A stretch of DNA of 64,000 bases. Origin: Microcoleus sp. CAWBG506. GTDB taxonomy: Bacteria > Cyanobacteriota > Cyanobacteriia > Cyanobacteriales > Microcoleaceae. The position numbers and the translations under genes are program-made. The notes beneath the pieces were generated by a model. The model made no database searches and was not told where the DNA came from. It was given only the letters and a program-made list of their open reading frames with translations. Numbering within the stretch: position 1 is the stretch's first letter; each line of letters starts with the position of its first letter. The stretch spans positions 1-64,000 of the forward strand of contig JAHREW010000012.1 in assembly GCA_020883125.1 (NCBI GenBank), read 5' to 3'. Below, one piece after another: positions 25,900 to 34,426 of this stretch.

Positions 25900-26223
25900 T
25901 TAAAAATCAGACATAAAATCAACCTCTGCATTCTCTAAGAATTCTCGGACACTTTTAACTGCGCCCTTACAAATCTCTTTTTCAGGATGTGGTTCGTGAA
26001 AAACAGCTTTGACACCGTTTAATGCGAATCGCACTCTAGACCCCCTCCCCTGGCTAACGGTAGCGCCCAGCGCCACAAACAGGCTCTCAATATCCGTCCA
26101 GAGAATGTTTCCCGGAACGGGGTTTGTGTAGATTGCCTTTAAGGTTCGACGCTGTTTGCTATTTAATCCACTCACCAGTAGAAGTTCGTCAGATTGAGTT
26201 GCTTTTAGAGGAAGTGTCTGCAT
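25900..26223 (-). CDS. hicA: HicA-family toxin (Arg variant of the GSH motif)
   Basis: The domain VALGATVSQGRGSRVRFALNG...FHEPHPEKEICKGAVKSVREFL matches the extended HicA group of mRNA interferases with a double-stranded RNA-binding-like fold. Where classical HicA has GSH with a catalytic histidine, this reads GSR. A HEPHP motif follows. The start at 26223 is preceded by GGGGTG. The gap to hicB is about 180 bp, longer than usual. Confidence 0.75.
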   Translation of the reverse strand: MQTLPLKATQSDELLLVSGLNSKQRRTLKAIYTNPVPGNILWTDIESLFVALGATVSQGRGSRVRFALNGVKAVFHEPHPEKEICKGAVKSVREFLENAEVDFMSDF

Positions 26224-26304
26224 TATCACCCCAGCTTGACGCCACCTATTTATTGATATCACATTTTGATACCACTGTCAAGTCAAGAGGCTAAGTATAG
26301 CAAC

Positions 26305-26330
26305 CCCCAATGAAAATTTTTTCATTGGGG
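26305..26330 (-). terminator. Hairpin after the PRTRC operon, variant of the palindromic repeat
   Basis: CCCCAATGAAAA / TTTTCATTGGGG with a TT centre forms a perfect 12-bp stem. It starts 24 bp past the ThiF stop codon on the minus strand and could end that transcript. The core resembles the CAATGGAAAATTTTCCATTG family. Confidence 0.55.
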
Positions 26331-26354
26331 TAAGGTTGATGATGGGTACTGAAC

Positions 26355-27185
26355 TCAAGCTTTGGATTTCAACACCGCACACACCGATTGCTGGGTAATG
26401 TAGAGCGATCGCGCCGTCCCACTCTCCAAATCAAAATAGGTCGCAAACCGTTTGAGATTCCCCGTAGCCATCCGGTACAGGTAATCCGCCGCCTCAGCCG
26501 CCACCCGAACATTCACGCTCTCACTCTGCAAGTTCAGCACCGCCATCTCAGCACAAGATAAATTATTTGTCAATTCCTCTGGTTTCGGCTTCAAAAGGTC
26601 AGGAGCCTGAAGCATCGGAGATGGCAGCCTTGCACATCCCAGCCCCCCAAAATTATAGAACTCCGGGTCAGTTTCCAAAGAACTGCCCAGCAAAATTTGT
26701 CCGGCTGCTGCATGATTTCCGCAATCCAGATACCACACGCGGGGGATTTCAGAACGGCTGTAAAATTGGTTGAACTCAAGAACCTGGTTAATAGCCGCTC
26801 TCCCGGCTGCCGTATCCACGCACCCCACCAGGATAGTCAGTTTGTCGTAGGCGTAGCGAATCAACTTGGGGTCAAATTCCTGCACGAAAGCCGTCGCGTC
26901 CACTCCCCAAGCTATAGAATATCTCAACGCAAGAGCCTGTGCCTTGGGTAGCCCGATTTCCTTGTCGCAGAAAGCCTGCCTGCTGATGTTGGCTTCTTCA
27001 ACTATATCGGGATCTGCGATCGCAAATTGCACCTTTTTCCCCGACTTACCCAAACTCCGTGCCAGTCGCGCAATGTGATACGACAGCCAGGAACCAGTTC
27101 CTCCCGCCCCAATAAGCCAAATATCAATCGAATCAGCTTGTCTGACAATCAGAGGCGAAGCTTCCACATAATCATAATTAAACAT
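26355..27185 (-). CDS. PRTRC system ThiF-family (E1-like) protein
   Basis: IWLIGAGGTGSW is the nucleotide-binding glycine loop and DPDIVEEANISRQAF the adenylation motif of ThiF/MoeB/E1 enzymes, which activate a ubiquitin-like C-terminus. ATG 27185 with GGAG upstream is preferred over 27227. It is the last gene of a cassette in which genes A, B, F, C and E precede it in the order known for PRTRC systems. No obvious catalytic cysteine in the classical E1 position was identified by eye. The function of PRTRC cassettes is not established. Confidence 0.85.
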   Translation of the reverse strand: MFNYDYVEASPLIVRQADSIDIWLIGAGGTGSWLSYHIARLARSLGKSGKKVQFAIADPDIVEEANISRQAFCDKEIGLPKAQALALRYSIAWGVDATAFVQEFDPKLIRYAYDKLTILVGCVDTAAGRAAINQVLEFNQFYSRSEIPRVWYLDCGNHAAAGQILLGSSLETDPEFYNFGGLGCARLPSPMLQAPDLLKPKPEELTNNLSCAEMAVLNLQSESVNVRVAAEAADYLYRMATGNLKRFATYFDLESGTARSLYITQQSVCAVLKSKA

Positions 27186-27207
27186 GGGGTAAATCTCCAA
27201 ATGTTGT

Positions 27208-27939
27208 TTACAATTCGATAGGGTCATCTAACAAAGATGGCGCAACAGAACTGGAGTAGAATTTATCAATCAAATTGTTTTTTTCTCCGCCAAGTGTGAC
27301 ATCAATAATGAAACTAGGCAATTCAAATATCCAGTCAGCAGGAACGTGCCAGAATTGCCGATAAACTCCCACTCGGCAAATAATTTCAGCGCTCGATTCA
27401 GTTACTTTCCCCAAAACTGCAAAAATGCGGAAACCCCCTTCATCTGCATCATCAGCACCAGAGAAGAAAGCCGCCATCCGATTGTGCGAATGTACCTCTA
27501 CAGTGGCGTTAATGTACGAAGAATCTAAACCGTATTCAATCGCTTTGCATTTAGCAAAACTTTGCGTTTGCTCTGGAATTACCATCCGCCATTGTCCTTG
27601 TTCCTGATGAATATGAAAAGTGATTTCTAACGGCGGTTCTGCAAGCGCGGCGATACAACTTTCCTTCCACATCTGGATGAGTATCTGCTGAGGGATTCGT
27701 CCGGGAGTTAATCGGACTAAAGGCTCAATCGGTTCTAATCCTCTGAGTGACGCGGTAAAAAGTTGAACCGGAATTATCACTTCTAAACCCGGTCTAACTG
27801 CTCTAGCAAAGATACCATTGCTGCCAATTAGGTACTCGAACATACTGCTAGAGTGAGGCGGCAGATTGTCTCCGAGTTTGACAATCTTATAATCAACCAA
27901 TTCTAGGTTGTATGGATTCAGGTTTTTTGGTTCAATCAT
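27208..27939 (-). CDS. PRTRC system protein A (JAMM/Mov34 metalloprotease-like)
   Basis: The motif VEVHSHNRMAAFFSGADDADE has the JAMM pattern H-x-H-x7-S-x2-D with a preceding glutamate, as in zinc isopeptidases that cleave ubiquitin-like proteins. The N-terminal 120 residues are beta-rich. It overlaps protein B by 8 bp. With the ThiF neighbour it forms an activation/deconjugation pair, suggesting a ubiquitin-like pathway on the plasmid. Confidence 0.8.
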   Translation of the reverse strand: MIEPKNLNPYNLELVDYKIVKLGDNLPPHSSSMFEYLIGSNGIFARAVRPGLEVIIPVQLFTASLRGLEPIEPLVRLTPGRIPQQILIQMWKESCIAALAEPPLEITFHIHQEQGQWRMVIPEQTQSFAKCKAIEYGLDSSYINATVEVHSHNRMAAFFSGADDADEGGFRIFAVLGKVTESSAEIICRVGVYRQFWHVPADWIFELPSFIIDVTLGGEKNNLIDKFYSSSVAPSLLDDPIEL

Positions 27940-28639
27940 CAGTTATTGCTGCAACTAATTTGGCAATTATTTGCTTGGTACCAATTAAATCTTTAACAGG
28001 GTAAGATGAACGTTTAACCGCTTTTTCGAGTTGTCCGCGTATATCACTGGGTTGTGCCCTAGATTTACCATCGCTCAAATGTCCGTTGAAAGGACTAGAG
28101 ATAAACAATTCCCAAGCTTTTGTAATCGTATAGGGCGCAGCTACAGGCGGTTTATTATCTCCCCAGCAGATGCGTCCGCAAGATTGATAGGAATGCAAAT
28201 AAACATTGGGTAGCGGAACGTGAAAAGCTTCTGCTTCCGGGTCAAACTTCGAGCCTTTAATTGCCCAAACCCAGTAATCAGATTTCAACCCTAAGAACAC
28301 AATTGCTGGTAAAGGAACCCAGTGCTTTGATTCCAATAGATTTATTTCGTGTTTCTGAGGTAGTACAAATTTGATTGTCCATTCCCCGGCGCTGCCAGTT
28401 CCCCAACGTACTATCCCCGATTCAGGGTTTATCCAACCCGAATCAATCGGTGTATTGGCAAAAGCTGCTCGCAGAGTTGCTGGAGACAGACATTTGTACT
28501 TAGAACCATCCCCGGATTGATAGTGAAAAATGTAAGTACCGCCCTCAATAAAGAGAAGTTCGGCTTGAATAGCGGACAACTTTCGGGGGGCAACCTCCAG
28601 TACCTCTCGAATTATTTCAGATGCAATGTCAGATTCCAT
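27932..28639 (-). CDS. PRTRC system protein B
   Basis: The central part (STGSAGEWTIKFVLPQ-like region with PLPAIVFLGLKSDYWVWAIKG, then VPLPNVYLHSYQSCGRICWGDNKPP) matches the pattern of PRTRC protein B, including the conserved Gly-x-Ile-Cys-Trp-Gly motif. Biochemical role is unknown. It overlaps protein F by 28 bp and protein A by 8 bp, indicating translational coupling. Confidence 0.8.
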   Translation of the reverse strand: MESDIASEIIREVLEVAPRKLSAIQAELLFIEGGTYIFHYQSGDGSKYKCLSPATLRAAFANTPIDSGWINPESGIVRWGTGSAGEWTIKFVLPQKHEINLLESKHWVPLPAIVFLGLKSDYWVWAIKGSKFDPEAEAFHVPLPNVYLHSYQSCGRICWGDNKPPVAAPYTITKAWELFISSPFNGHLSDGKSRAQPSDIRGQLEKAVKRSSYPVKDLIGTKQIIAKLVAAITDD

Positions 28640-29424
28640 AATGCTAAGATGTGCGAAAAATTGGTGTTAGGGTCAGATTCAATCCAGTCAATCAATTCGC
28701 AGGCTTTATCTAATAGCTGAGTAGCTTTTTTCCATTCACTTGCTAAGAATTTAATGTCTTCAATTGTCCAGGGTCTTGATTCAAAATTGCGATTCCAGTA
28801 ACTTTCACAGCAAACACTTTGGTCTAGCCAAATATTTCCTGTTTCCAAGTCAAGGAGTGCTAATGCTGTCGGCAAATCGCTGATAGGAGGTGCAACACGA
28901 CGGGCTAATCTTTTAAGAAGTTTGAAGTTAGTTTTTTCGGGATGTGCAATGTCTTTCAAGCTGTATCCAAACGTGCATTCGTACCACGATTCCCCTTCCT
29001 CACCTGCTACCGATTCCAACCACCATCTACCTGACTGCGAAAGCGGCAGTAATATCTGCCATCCTCTTCGCAATGCGTCAATTCCTTCTTCATGGTCTTG
29101 CCAATCTACTCCTTTGGGCGAGACAGGAATTTGATAGAGGCGCTCTTCATAAGCACCCTCTATAATTATGTCGTCAATGGGAAACAGATGTTCGCTAACT
29201 AGCGAAATAAACTCCAACTCCTTCGGACTGTGACTTTCATCTTCAGAGTAGATTTCGGATTGGCTTTCTTCCCATTCTAAAGGAAACAATTGTTGATAAA
29301 GACTGAGTAGCTGATAAGTGTTCAGCTTAGTCCACAAATAGTCGGTTGCTGATTTAAAGTCGGTGATTGGTTGGCACTGCTGTAATATTTGCAGAGCGGA
29401 TTTAGCATTCCAAATTGCAGCCAT
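28612..29424 (-). CDS. PRTRC system protein F-like
   Basis: 270 residues, acidic and Trp-rich, without a recognisable catalytic motif. It is called protein F because it occupies that gene position, between protein C and protein B, and because of tight coupling (28-bp overlap with B). The sequence itself was not independently recognised. Confidence 0.5.
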   Translation of the reverse strand: MAAIWNAKSALQILQQCQPITDFKSATDYLWTKLNTYQLLSLYQQLFPLEWEESQSEIYSEDESHSPKELEFISLVSEHLFPIDDIIIEGAYEERLYQIPVSPKGVDWQDHEEGIDALRRGWQILLPLSQSGRWWLESVAGEEGESWYECTFGYSLKDIAHPEKTNFKLLKRLARRVAPPISDLPTALALLDLETGNIWLDQSVCCESYWNRNFESRPWTIEDIKFLASEWKKATQLLDKACELIDWIESDPNTNFSHILALWNLTLHLK

Positions 29425-29425
29425 A

Positions 29426-29680
29426 TTAAAACCCCATTGGAATTGCCCCAGCTATAGAGCGACTATTTAACAATCGTTCCTTAGTTCGCTCACGCTCAAC
29501 TGCTTTTACATCGTCTGTCCCTTTAGAAATAGCTAACTCAATAGCGTTCGCCATTTCTTTCATAGTCGCGCTATCGAGTTCTCCAGAAAGCTCTAACCGT
29601 TGTAATTTCCGACACATAGATAGTGCAGGATTAACTTCTTCTGGTGCATTGATGAGGGATTCTAAAGGAGTCATCTTCAT
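29426..29680 (-). CDS. 84-aa helical protein inside the PRTRC cassette, unknown
   Basis: A small, charged helical protein (MKMTPLESLINAPEEV...) ending IAGAIPMGF. It sits with 1-2 bp gaps between protein C and the protein F-like gene, so it is surely part of the operon. No family was recognised. Confidence 0.55.
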   Translation of the reverse strand: MKMTPLESLINAPEEVNPALSMCRKLQRLELSGELDSATMKEMANAIELAISKGTDDVKAVERERTKERLLNSRSIAGAIPMGF

Positions 29681-29682
29681 GG

Positions 29683-29880
29683 TTATTTTACTCCTTTAGA
29701 GCCGTTGCGTTTAGCTACTGTAATCAGTTCTCCGGGCTTTCTAATAATGTCGGCGTTGGCGCAATCGGGGTAATAAGTTGTGAGCAATTTGCGGAGTTCG
29801 TTATCATCATTTGCTATTTCCTCATCAACAGGATGCTGTTGTCCCTCGAAGGAAATTAGCACTTTCTTTTTTGAAGTCAT
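29683..29880 (-). CDS. PRTRC system protein C
   Basis: The 65-residue length and the pattern LLTTYYPDCANADI...ITVAKRNGSKG fit PRTRC protein C, whose members share a YP.L..A..P-like block and end in a Lys-x-x-Gly-(S/T)-Lys-Gly tail. The glycine near the C-terminus (GSKGVK) is of interest because of the ThiF and JAMM neighbours, but ubiquitin-like function is untested. Confidence 0.75.
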   Translation of the reverse strand: MTSKKKVLISFEGQQHPVDEEIANDDNELRKLLTTYYPDCANADIIRKPGELITVAKRNGSKGVK

Positions 29881-29908
29881 TTTGTTCTCTCAAAAGTAGG
29901 TAAATTAT

Positions 29909-30610
29909 TCAAATTCCAAATAATGTCAGTTGCGTCCCAGTAGTTTTAGACTCTGTAGAAGTTGTAGACGTAGTGGTGCTACTTGCTTCGCTTCCAGGTT
30001 TATTTGGGTTAGCGCTTCTTTTCTTTTGGTTGCGAGCATTAGCAATCTGTCGCCGCACTTGGCGATTGGGAAAATCTGCTACAAGTTCCTTCAGCAGTTC
30101 TTTTAGAGGAGGCGGTAATTCTCCCAAGGATGACTCCCTTATCGTTTGGCTAACAGGAAAATCGCCGTGACTGCTTGCTGAAATGATTACAATCCGTCCC
30201 TCTGAATGACCATCATCTGGTTTAAATGTCAAGTGCAGTTCGACGGTACATTTATCGAAGATATAAGGTTCTTCTTGCTGTTCGGATTGTAAATTGCTAG
30301 ATTCTTCGGTTTCAGAGAGAGTATTTTCTTCATCTTCCTCTGCCCATTTTTCATCATCTATGAAGTCTAAATCGTTCGCAGAGGTTGATGATTCAGTAGC
30401 GACTGGTTTTTTAACTTTAGCTGGCGAGAGTAGAGCTAGATAAGGTTTTTGAGCTTGCCAGCGAGTTCGGTCAAATAGCAGCCCAACTTTTTGAAATCTC
30501 TCCTCTATGGTTTCTTCATCTTCAGATTGAATTGTATACTCAATTAACTCTTCGCTCGTTACCGATAAACTGGCAGCAACGACTACATTTTTTGGTGTTA
30601 ACCATTTCAT
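29909..30610 (-). CDS. PRTRC system protein E-like
   Basis: A folded region VELHLTFKPDDGHSEGRIVIISASSHGD is the core pattern seen in PRTRC protein E. An acidic insert (about 85-115) precedes it and a Ser/Thr-rich tail ends TQLTLFGI. It is the first gene of the cassette, as expected for E. The name rests on the core motif and gene order. Confidence 0.65.
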   Translation of the reverse strand: MKWLTPKNVVVAASLSVTSEELIEYTIQSEDEETIEERFQKVGLLFDRTRWQAQKPYLALLSPAKVKKPVATESSTSANDLDFIDDEKWAEEDEENTLSETEESSNLQSEQQEEPYIFDKCTVELHLTFKPDDGHSEGRIVIISASSHGDFPVSQTIRESSLGELPPPLKELLKELVADFPNRQVRRQIANARNQKKRSANPNKPGSEASSTTTSTTSTESKTTGTQLTLFGI

Positions 30611-30672
30611 TTGAGCGGTGTTATTTAATAGCTTATCATAGTGTATCTGGGCGATAGCCCCCCTAACTGGTG

Positions 30673-30945
30673 TTAATTAAAATCATTTTTGTTCAAACCT
30701 CCACTTAGTAGTAAAAGGTGTTCATCGGCGTAGGGTTCTATTTCCAAGTAATCGGTCATTGCTTCAGCGACAGCGGCTCGCATAGAACCAAGGATTACGA
30801 ATAATCGCCCATCTTTTATGGGAAAAGATATATCAAGGTGATTGTCTCCTTCCTGAATCAACATGATAAGTTTACCTCGATAAACTCGGTAAGTAATTCT
30901 ATCAAATGTTGAAATGTCAAACGAGTGGTGATTGTGTCTTTTCAT
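30673..30945 (-). CDS. 90-aa hypothetical protein
   Basis: A small, probably beta-rich protein (YRVYRGKLIMLIQEGDNHLDISFPIKDG...) upstream of the PRTRC cassette on the same strand, 62 bp before protein E. No family was recognised. Confidence 0.45.
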   Translation of the reverse strand: MKRHNHHSFDISTFDRITYRVYRGKLIMLIQEGDNHLDISFPIKDGRLFVILGSMRAAVAEAMTDYLEIEPYADEHLLLLSGGLNKNDFN

Positions 30946-31050
30946 GGAAATAGTTATACTAGATTAATTCAAAAAAAGGTTAGCAGATAGCATATAATAG
31001 CTATCTGCGGTTAGTGAAATCTCCCCAATCTTTTGTCTGAAAACCCTCTG

Positions 31051-31737
31051 CTAGCCGACTCTTGCTTTCACCTTCTTATTAGAAGTATCAGTGTTTTTAG
31101 GAAGCGCTTTTTCTTTACGCCCAGTCTTCTGTGTGGTATAATGAGTTTCCTGAGAGTTTAATGCACGATTAGAAATTACTTCAGTGGCAGCGGTCAGATT
31201 TGATGGCACGATTCCGTATTCAACTCTGAGTTTACGCTCAATTCGAGTACCATCAACGGGAATGCCTTGTTTCCAATCTGCTAGTATTTTGCGTTTGTTG
31301 GGTGTAACAACTAACTTTTCTGTCCGGTACTCTGTTGGCAAATCGCAAGGATTGATTAACACTTCGCAACTTGGCGGATTTTCCTTGAGTCGAATGTGAC
31401 GCGAACGCCCCACAATCTCTGTAGGAATTACTCCCATTGAGTGAAATTGTAGCAGGGTTTTATCTAGACTGTTGCGCCACCGTTCCAGTCGTTCAATTGC
31501 CTTATTATGCAGTTCTACTAAGTGTTTTAAGCGTGCTTTTACGGCACAAATTTCAGCATCTAGTTGGTCTGCTAGTTCGGCTTGCGTGTCAGCAGCAATT
31601 TCGTGGTCTGTCTGAATTTCCCAAATTTCTTTGAGGATAGCCTCTTCTTCTTCGGGAGTTTCAGCAGTTTCCAATTGATTCCAGAGTTCTACTGCTTGTA
31701 TTGAATATCTGGCTAACGAATCTTTAGCTAAATACAT
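31051..31737 (-). CDS. Gp157-family protein
   Basis: Residues 1-105 are a coiled coil with EICAVKARLKHLVELHNKAIERLERW. Then SRHIRLKENPPSCEVLI...CDLPTEYRTEKLVVTPNKRKILADWKQG matches the C-terminal beta region of the siphovirus Gp157 family (KNPPSV..., IP.EY., TPDK..I...LK.G). Gp157 was linked to phage resistance in streptococcal phages and also occurs on plasmids. A basic Lys-rich tail of about 50 residues is extra. It overlaps nothing and precedes the PRTRC region. Confidence 0.7.
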   Translation of the reverse strand: MYLAKDSLARYSIQAVELWNQLETAETPEEEEAILKEIWEIQTDHEIAADTQAELADQLDAEICAVKARLKHLVELHNKAIERLERWRNSLDKTLLQFHSMGVIPTEIVGRSRHIRLKENPPSCEVLINPCDLPTEYRTEKLVVTPNKRKILADWKQGIPVDGTRIERKLRVEYGIVPSNLTAATEVISNRALNSQETHYTTQKTGRKEKALPKNTDTSNKKVKARVG

Positions 31738-31740
31738 TAG

Positions 31741-31992
31741 TTACCACCTTCCGCAACAATGAAAATACTTATCAAAAGTTTCAATGCTAGCGAGTATGGC
31801 TAGCGTTCCTGGCGTGAGTTCGTCTTCCAAACTATGAGAGTCAATGCTTTCATCGCCTACTTCCAAAATTTCCGTCTCTGGGATAAGTTCTAGGGAGTCG
31901 GATTTGAAATCCACTCTTCCCAGCAAAGAAGTATTAGTGTAGGAAATGAGTGTATTTGTTGTGTCGTCAGCTTCACATTGTTGTAGGGACAC
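31741..31992 (-). CDS. 83-aa acidic hypothetical protein
   Basis: Acidic protein (ETEILEVGDESIDSHSLEDELTPG) ending 3 bp before the Gp157-like gene, so they are probably coexpressed. No domain recognised. Confidence 0.4.
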   Translation of the reverse strand: MSLQQCEADDTTNTLISYTNTSLLGRVDFKSDSLELIPETEILEVGDESIDSHSLEDELTPGTLAILASIETFDKYFHCCGRW

Positions 31993-32034
31993 GGTTGTGT
32001 AAAACCTCGTCTAGAATTTCAACTTCAACAATGC

Positions 32035-32529
32035 TTAATAGTGCTTTCCATTTCGCGTAGAAGCCCTTAAGCTTTCTACTTTTTTCAAAGCAGGAACCCG
32101 CTGCTTGCGAGAAGGAAGTTTTTCTTCAGATACATCTGATAATTCTTCTGAAAAGTTATCTTCGTCGCCTTCAAGATCGTCGTTAGTGAAATCAGCATCG
32201 TTATCCTCATCCGCGTCATCCACTTCGCTTTCATCTGTCTGAACTTCTGGTTCTGGCGATGCAGCAGCAGGTGAGGCAGTTGAGGTAGCGATGATGTCAT
32301 AGCCGAGTTCTAGGATTAGCGATCGCACGACGCTTTCCATCTGCTGTTCCGATAACCCAGGAGTCGTTCTTTTGAGTTCCTGCCGTTTCATCAACATCCA
32401 CACTTCCAGAGTTTCTTCGGGCGTTGCAGTCTTCAATGCCAATTTGATTTTTCTTGTCAGTTTGTCCCGCGTGGATTTGAGACGGTCTGTGGCAATTTTT
32501 TGTGTATTATTGGGCAGATTTGTAGGCAT
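32035..32529 (-). CDS. 164-aa protein with acidic tail, unknown
   Basis: A helical N-terminal half (about 1-85, with TPEETLEVWMLMKRQELKRTTPGLSEQQMESVVRSL-type helices) is followed by a Ser/Asp/Glu-rich disordered stretch and a short basic end. It is the first gene of the minus-strand series that leads into the PRTRC cassette. No family recognised. Confidence 0.45.
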   Translation of the reverse strand: MPTNLPNNTQKIATDRLKSTRDKLTRKIKLALKTATPEETLEVWMLMKRQELKRTTPGLSEQQMESVVRSLILELGYDIIATSTASPAAASPEPEVQTDESEVDDADEDNDADFTNDDLEGDEDNFSEELSDVSEEKLPSRKQRVPALKKVESLRASTRNGKHY

Positions 32530-32725
32530 GAGTAGTAGCGTACCAAATTATTATTTCCACCCCAATATCTGGGCGTTAGCCCATGTATAAGTCGATGACA
32601 TCGGAAATTAGGTAGAGGTGTGTGTAATTCCTTGGCATGATGTGATAGGACGCGCATATTTAGTAATCTAAAGGTTGAAAATATACATAATTTGAGCTTG
32701 TACATCGCCTACAAAAAGCATAACC

Positions 32726-33733
32726 ATGAGCCAAATAAGAGGCTTTTACCCAGTTATTCTTATCCCCGATTCAATTCGTCAGTTCTGCGCGGATAACCCG
32801 ATACCTATTTTGGAAGAAAGTGCTTCTTCTACAAAAAAAATGCCTTTTCCGCCGCGACCGCCAGTTTCCAATAATTCTCGTTATTCTCTGGTAATTCAAC
32901 TTTGGATAGCCAGTGTTGTGGTGGTAATGTTGGTTAACTGGCTGTTTGGCATGAGTGTTATGGCTTTCTGGTCATCGCTGACGTGTTCGTCAGTGAGTGT
33001 AGTGGCGACTTTTTCCTATCTGCGGTTTGTTGATTTTCAAGTGCGCGATTGTTACAAGCAACGACTAGCTGAGTATCAACAACAGTTATCTGAATACGAG
33101 AGTTATCAATTGCGTCGCTTGCAGTCAAAAGGCAAGGAAATGGAACAATATAATTCTATGCTACAGGAGCGATATAAGTGGCTTTTGAGGTTATTGAAAA
33201 AGATTGTTCACCCGCCAGCAGGTCAGGGTAAGGGAGGAGTACAGCAAGGGGTAAGTGAAAAGCATTTTTTTGTTTACTTATGCCGTTATTTTTCGGGGTT
33301 TTATGACTTTTGTATGGGGGGTGAGTTTCCTATACCTGGTACATCTTTGCGTTACAGTGCTGATTTTATTATGGTTCATCAACCAACAGGTTTAGCGATA
33401 GATATTGAGATTGATGAACCTTATGAGGGGCGAACGGGAAAGCCTCATCATTGTGTGGATAGGGGTAAAGATAGTCAGCGCAATCAGTTTTTATTAGAAA
33501 GAAATTGGGTGGTAATTCGGTTTTCTGAGTTGCAAGTTGTCAAATACCCTGATGCTTGCTGTAGAGTTATTGCTAGAGTTATTTTTCAAATCACAGGTGA
33601 TTATAGAGGTTTAGTTCAGTTGGAAAATGTTGTTGATTTGCTTTCGCATAAGCAATGGACAGTTAAGGAAGCTACTTATATGGCTAAAAATAAATTTCGT
33701 AACTCTTACTTAAGAAGAAGCTTACCAAATTGA
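32726..33733 (+). CDS. Membrane-anchored PD-(D/E)XK nuclease-like protein
   Basis: Two membrane helices (about residues 53-100) and a coiled coil (105-150) precede a domain with the pattern of small restriction-like nucleases: RYSADFIMVHQPTGLAIDIEIDEPY, where D and E-x-D/E would bind metal, then RNQFLLERNWVVIRFSE, a feature of DUF559/Vsr-like folds. The active-site reading is by eye. It stands alone on the plus strand, divergent from the 164-aa gene. A membrane-tethered nuclease would suit attack on incoming DNA, but this is inference. Confidence 0.6.
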   Translation: MSQIRGFYPVILIPDSIRQFCADNPIPILEESASSTKKMPFPPRPPVSNNSRYSLVIQLWIASVVVVMLVNWLFGMSVMAFWSSLTCSSVSVVATFSYLRFVDFQVRDCYKQRLAEYQQQLSEYESYQLRRLQSKGKEMEQYNSMLQERYKWLLRLLKKIVHPPAGQGKGGVQQGVSEKHFFVYLCRYFSGFYDFCMGGEFPIPGTSLRYSADFIMVHQPTGLAIDIEIDEPYEGRTGKPHHCVDRGKDSQRNQFLLERNWVVIRFSELQVVKYPDACCRVIARVIFQITGDYRGLVQLENVVDLLSHKQWTVKEATYMAKNKFRNSYLRRSLPN

Positions 33734-33855
33734 ATATCTTGTCCGTGAGTTGGAGTCGCCCAGAAAAGAGCATTAGTAATTACCTGGAGGACTTCTTAAT
33801 GCGATCGCCCGTTCGTTCTTGTAGGTCGTTGTTTAGAAATTGATGTTCGGTTAAT

Positions 33856-34134
33856 TTGAGTACGTCAACCTATATGACCTATTTTGCGATCGTGCCGATC
33901 CTCAATGCAGATTTCGCATTAAGCTTTGCCCGCAGTTGGATCGACGGCTGGAATCAACATGACATCGATGCTGTCCTGAGTCACTACGCGGATGACTTCG
34001 AGTTGGCTTGTCCTTTGATCCCATCGATTGCTGGAGAACCTAGCTGCACCGGAATGTTCCGCGATCGCATTGTATCCTTCAACGATCAGGCGATCGCCCA
34101 ATTGAATCATGTTTGGTTTCACGTTACCTACTGA
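33856..34134 (+). pseudogene. NTF2/SnoaL-like domain fragment
   Basis: ARSWIDGWNQHDIDAVLSHYADDFEL...IAGEPS is the typical first half of NTF2-like/SnoaL small-molecule enzymes. The expected second half is absent; the frame continues with unrelated residues and ends. It lacks a convincing start codon (TTG or internal ATG). Probably a decayed cargo gene. Confidence 0.55.
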
Positions 34135-34216
34135 TTCACAAGCAAAGACTTGACAGACTCAACCCAACTTACAGCGAGAGGCGCTCACACTCATAAAAAA
34201 TACCAGAAGCAAGAAA

Positions 34217-34264
34217 CTCAGTGGCTTTAGCCCTGAGAGGAAAGCGAGACGCGGTTTTAACCGC
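34217..34264 (+). repeat. Two adjacent hairpins, possible IS605/TnpB-type end remnant
   Basis: CTCAG-T-GGC-TTTA-GCC-CTGAG at 34217-34237 is followed by GCGGTTTTAACCGC at 34251-34264 and the context GGGAATCTTTCTT. Cyanobacterial IS200/IS605 elements often end with such structured sequence containing AACCGC...GGGAATC. No transposase or TnpB is nearby, so it would be a remnant. Confidence 0.3.
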
Positions 34265-34426
34265 CGGGAATCTTTCTTAATTCTTAACAATTTACGGGCG
34301 GGTAAATAGGGTGACAGTGTTAAGATTACTGTTTTGAGTCCATAATGGGGGTAATAAGTGCTTTCAAGTGATGTTTGAGGTACTGTTGTCAATGTCGGGA
34401 ACTTCAGAGGTTTGAACTCTACCGCT

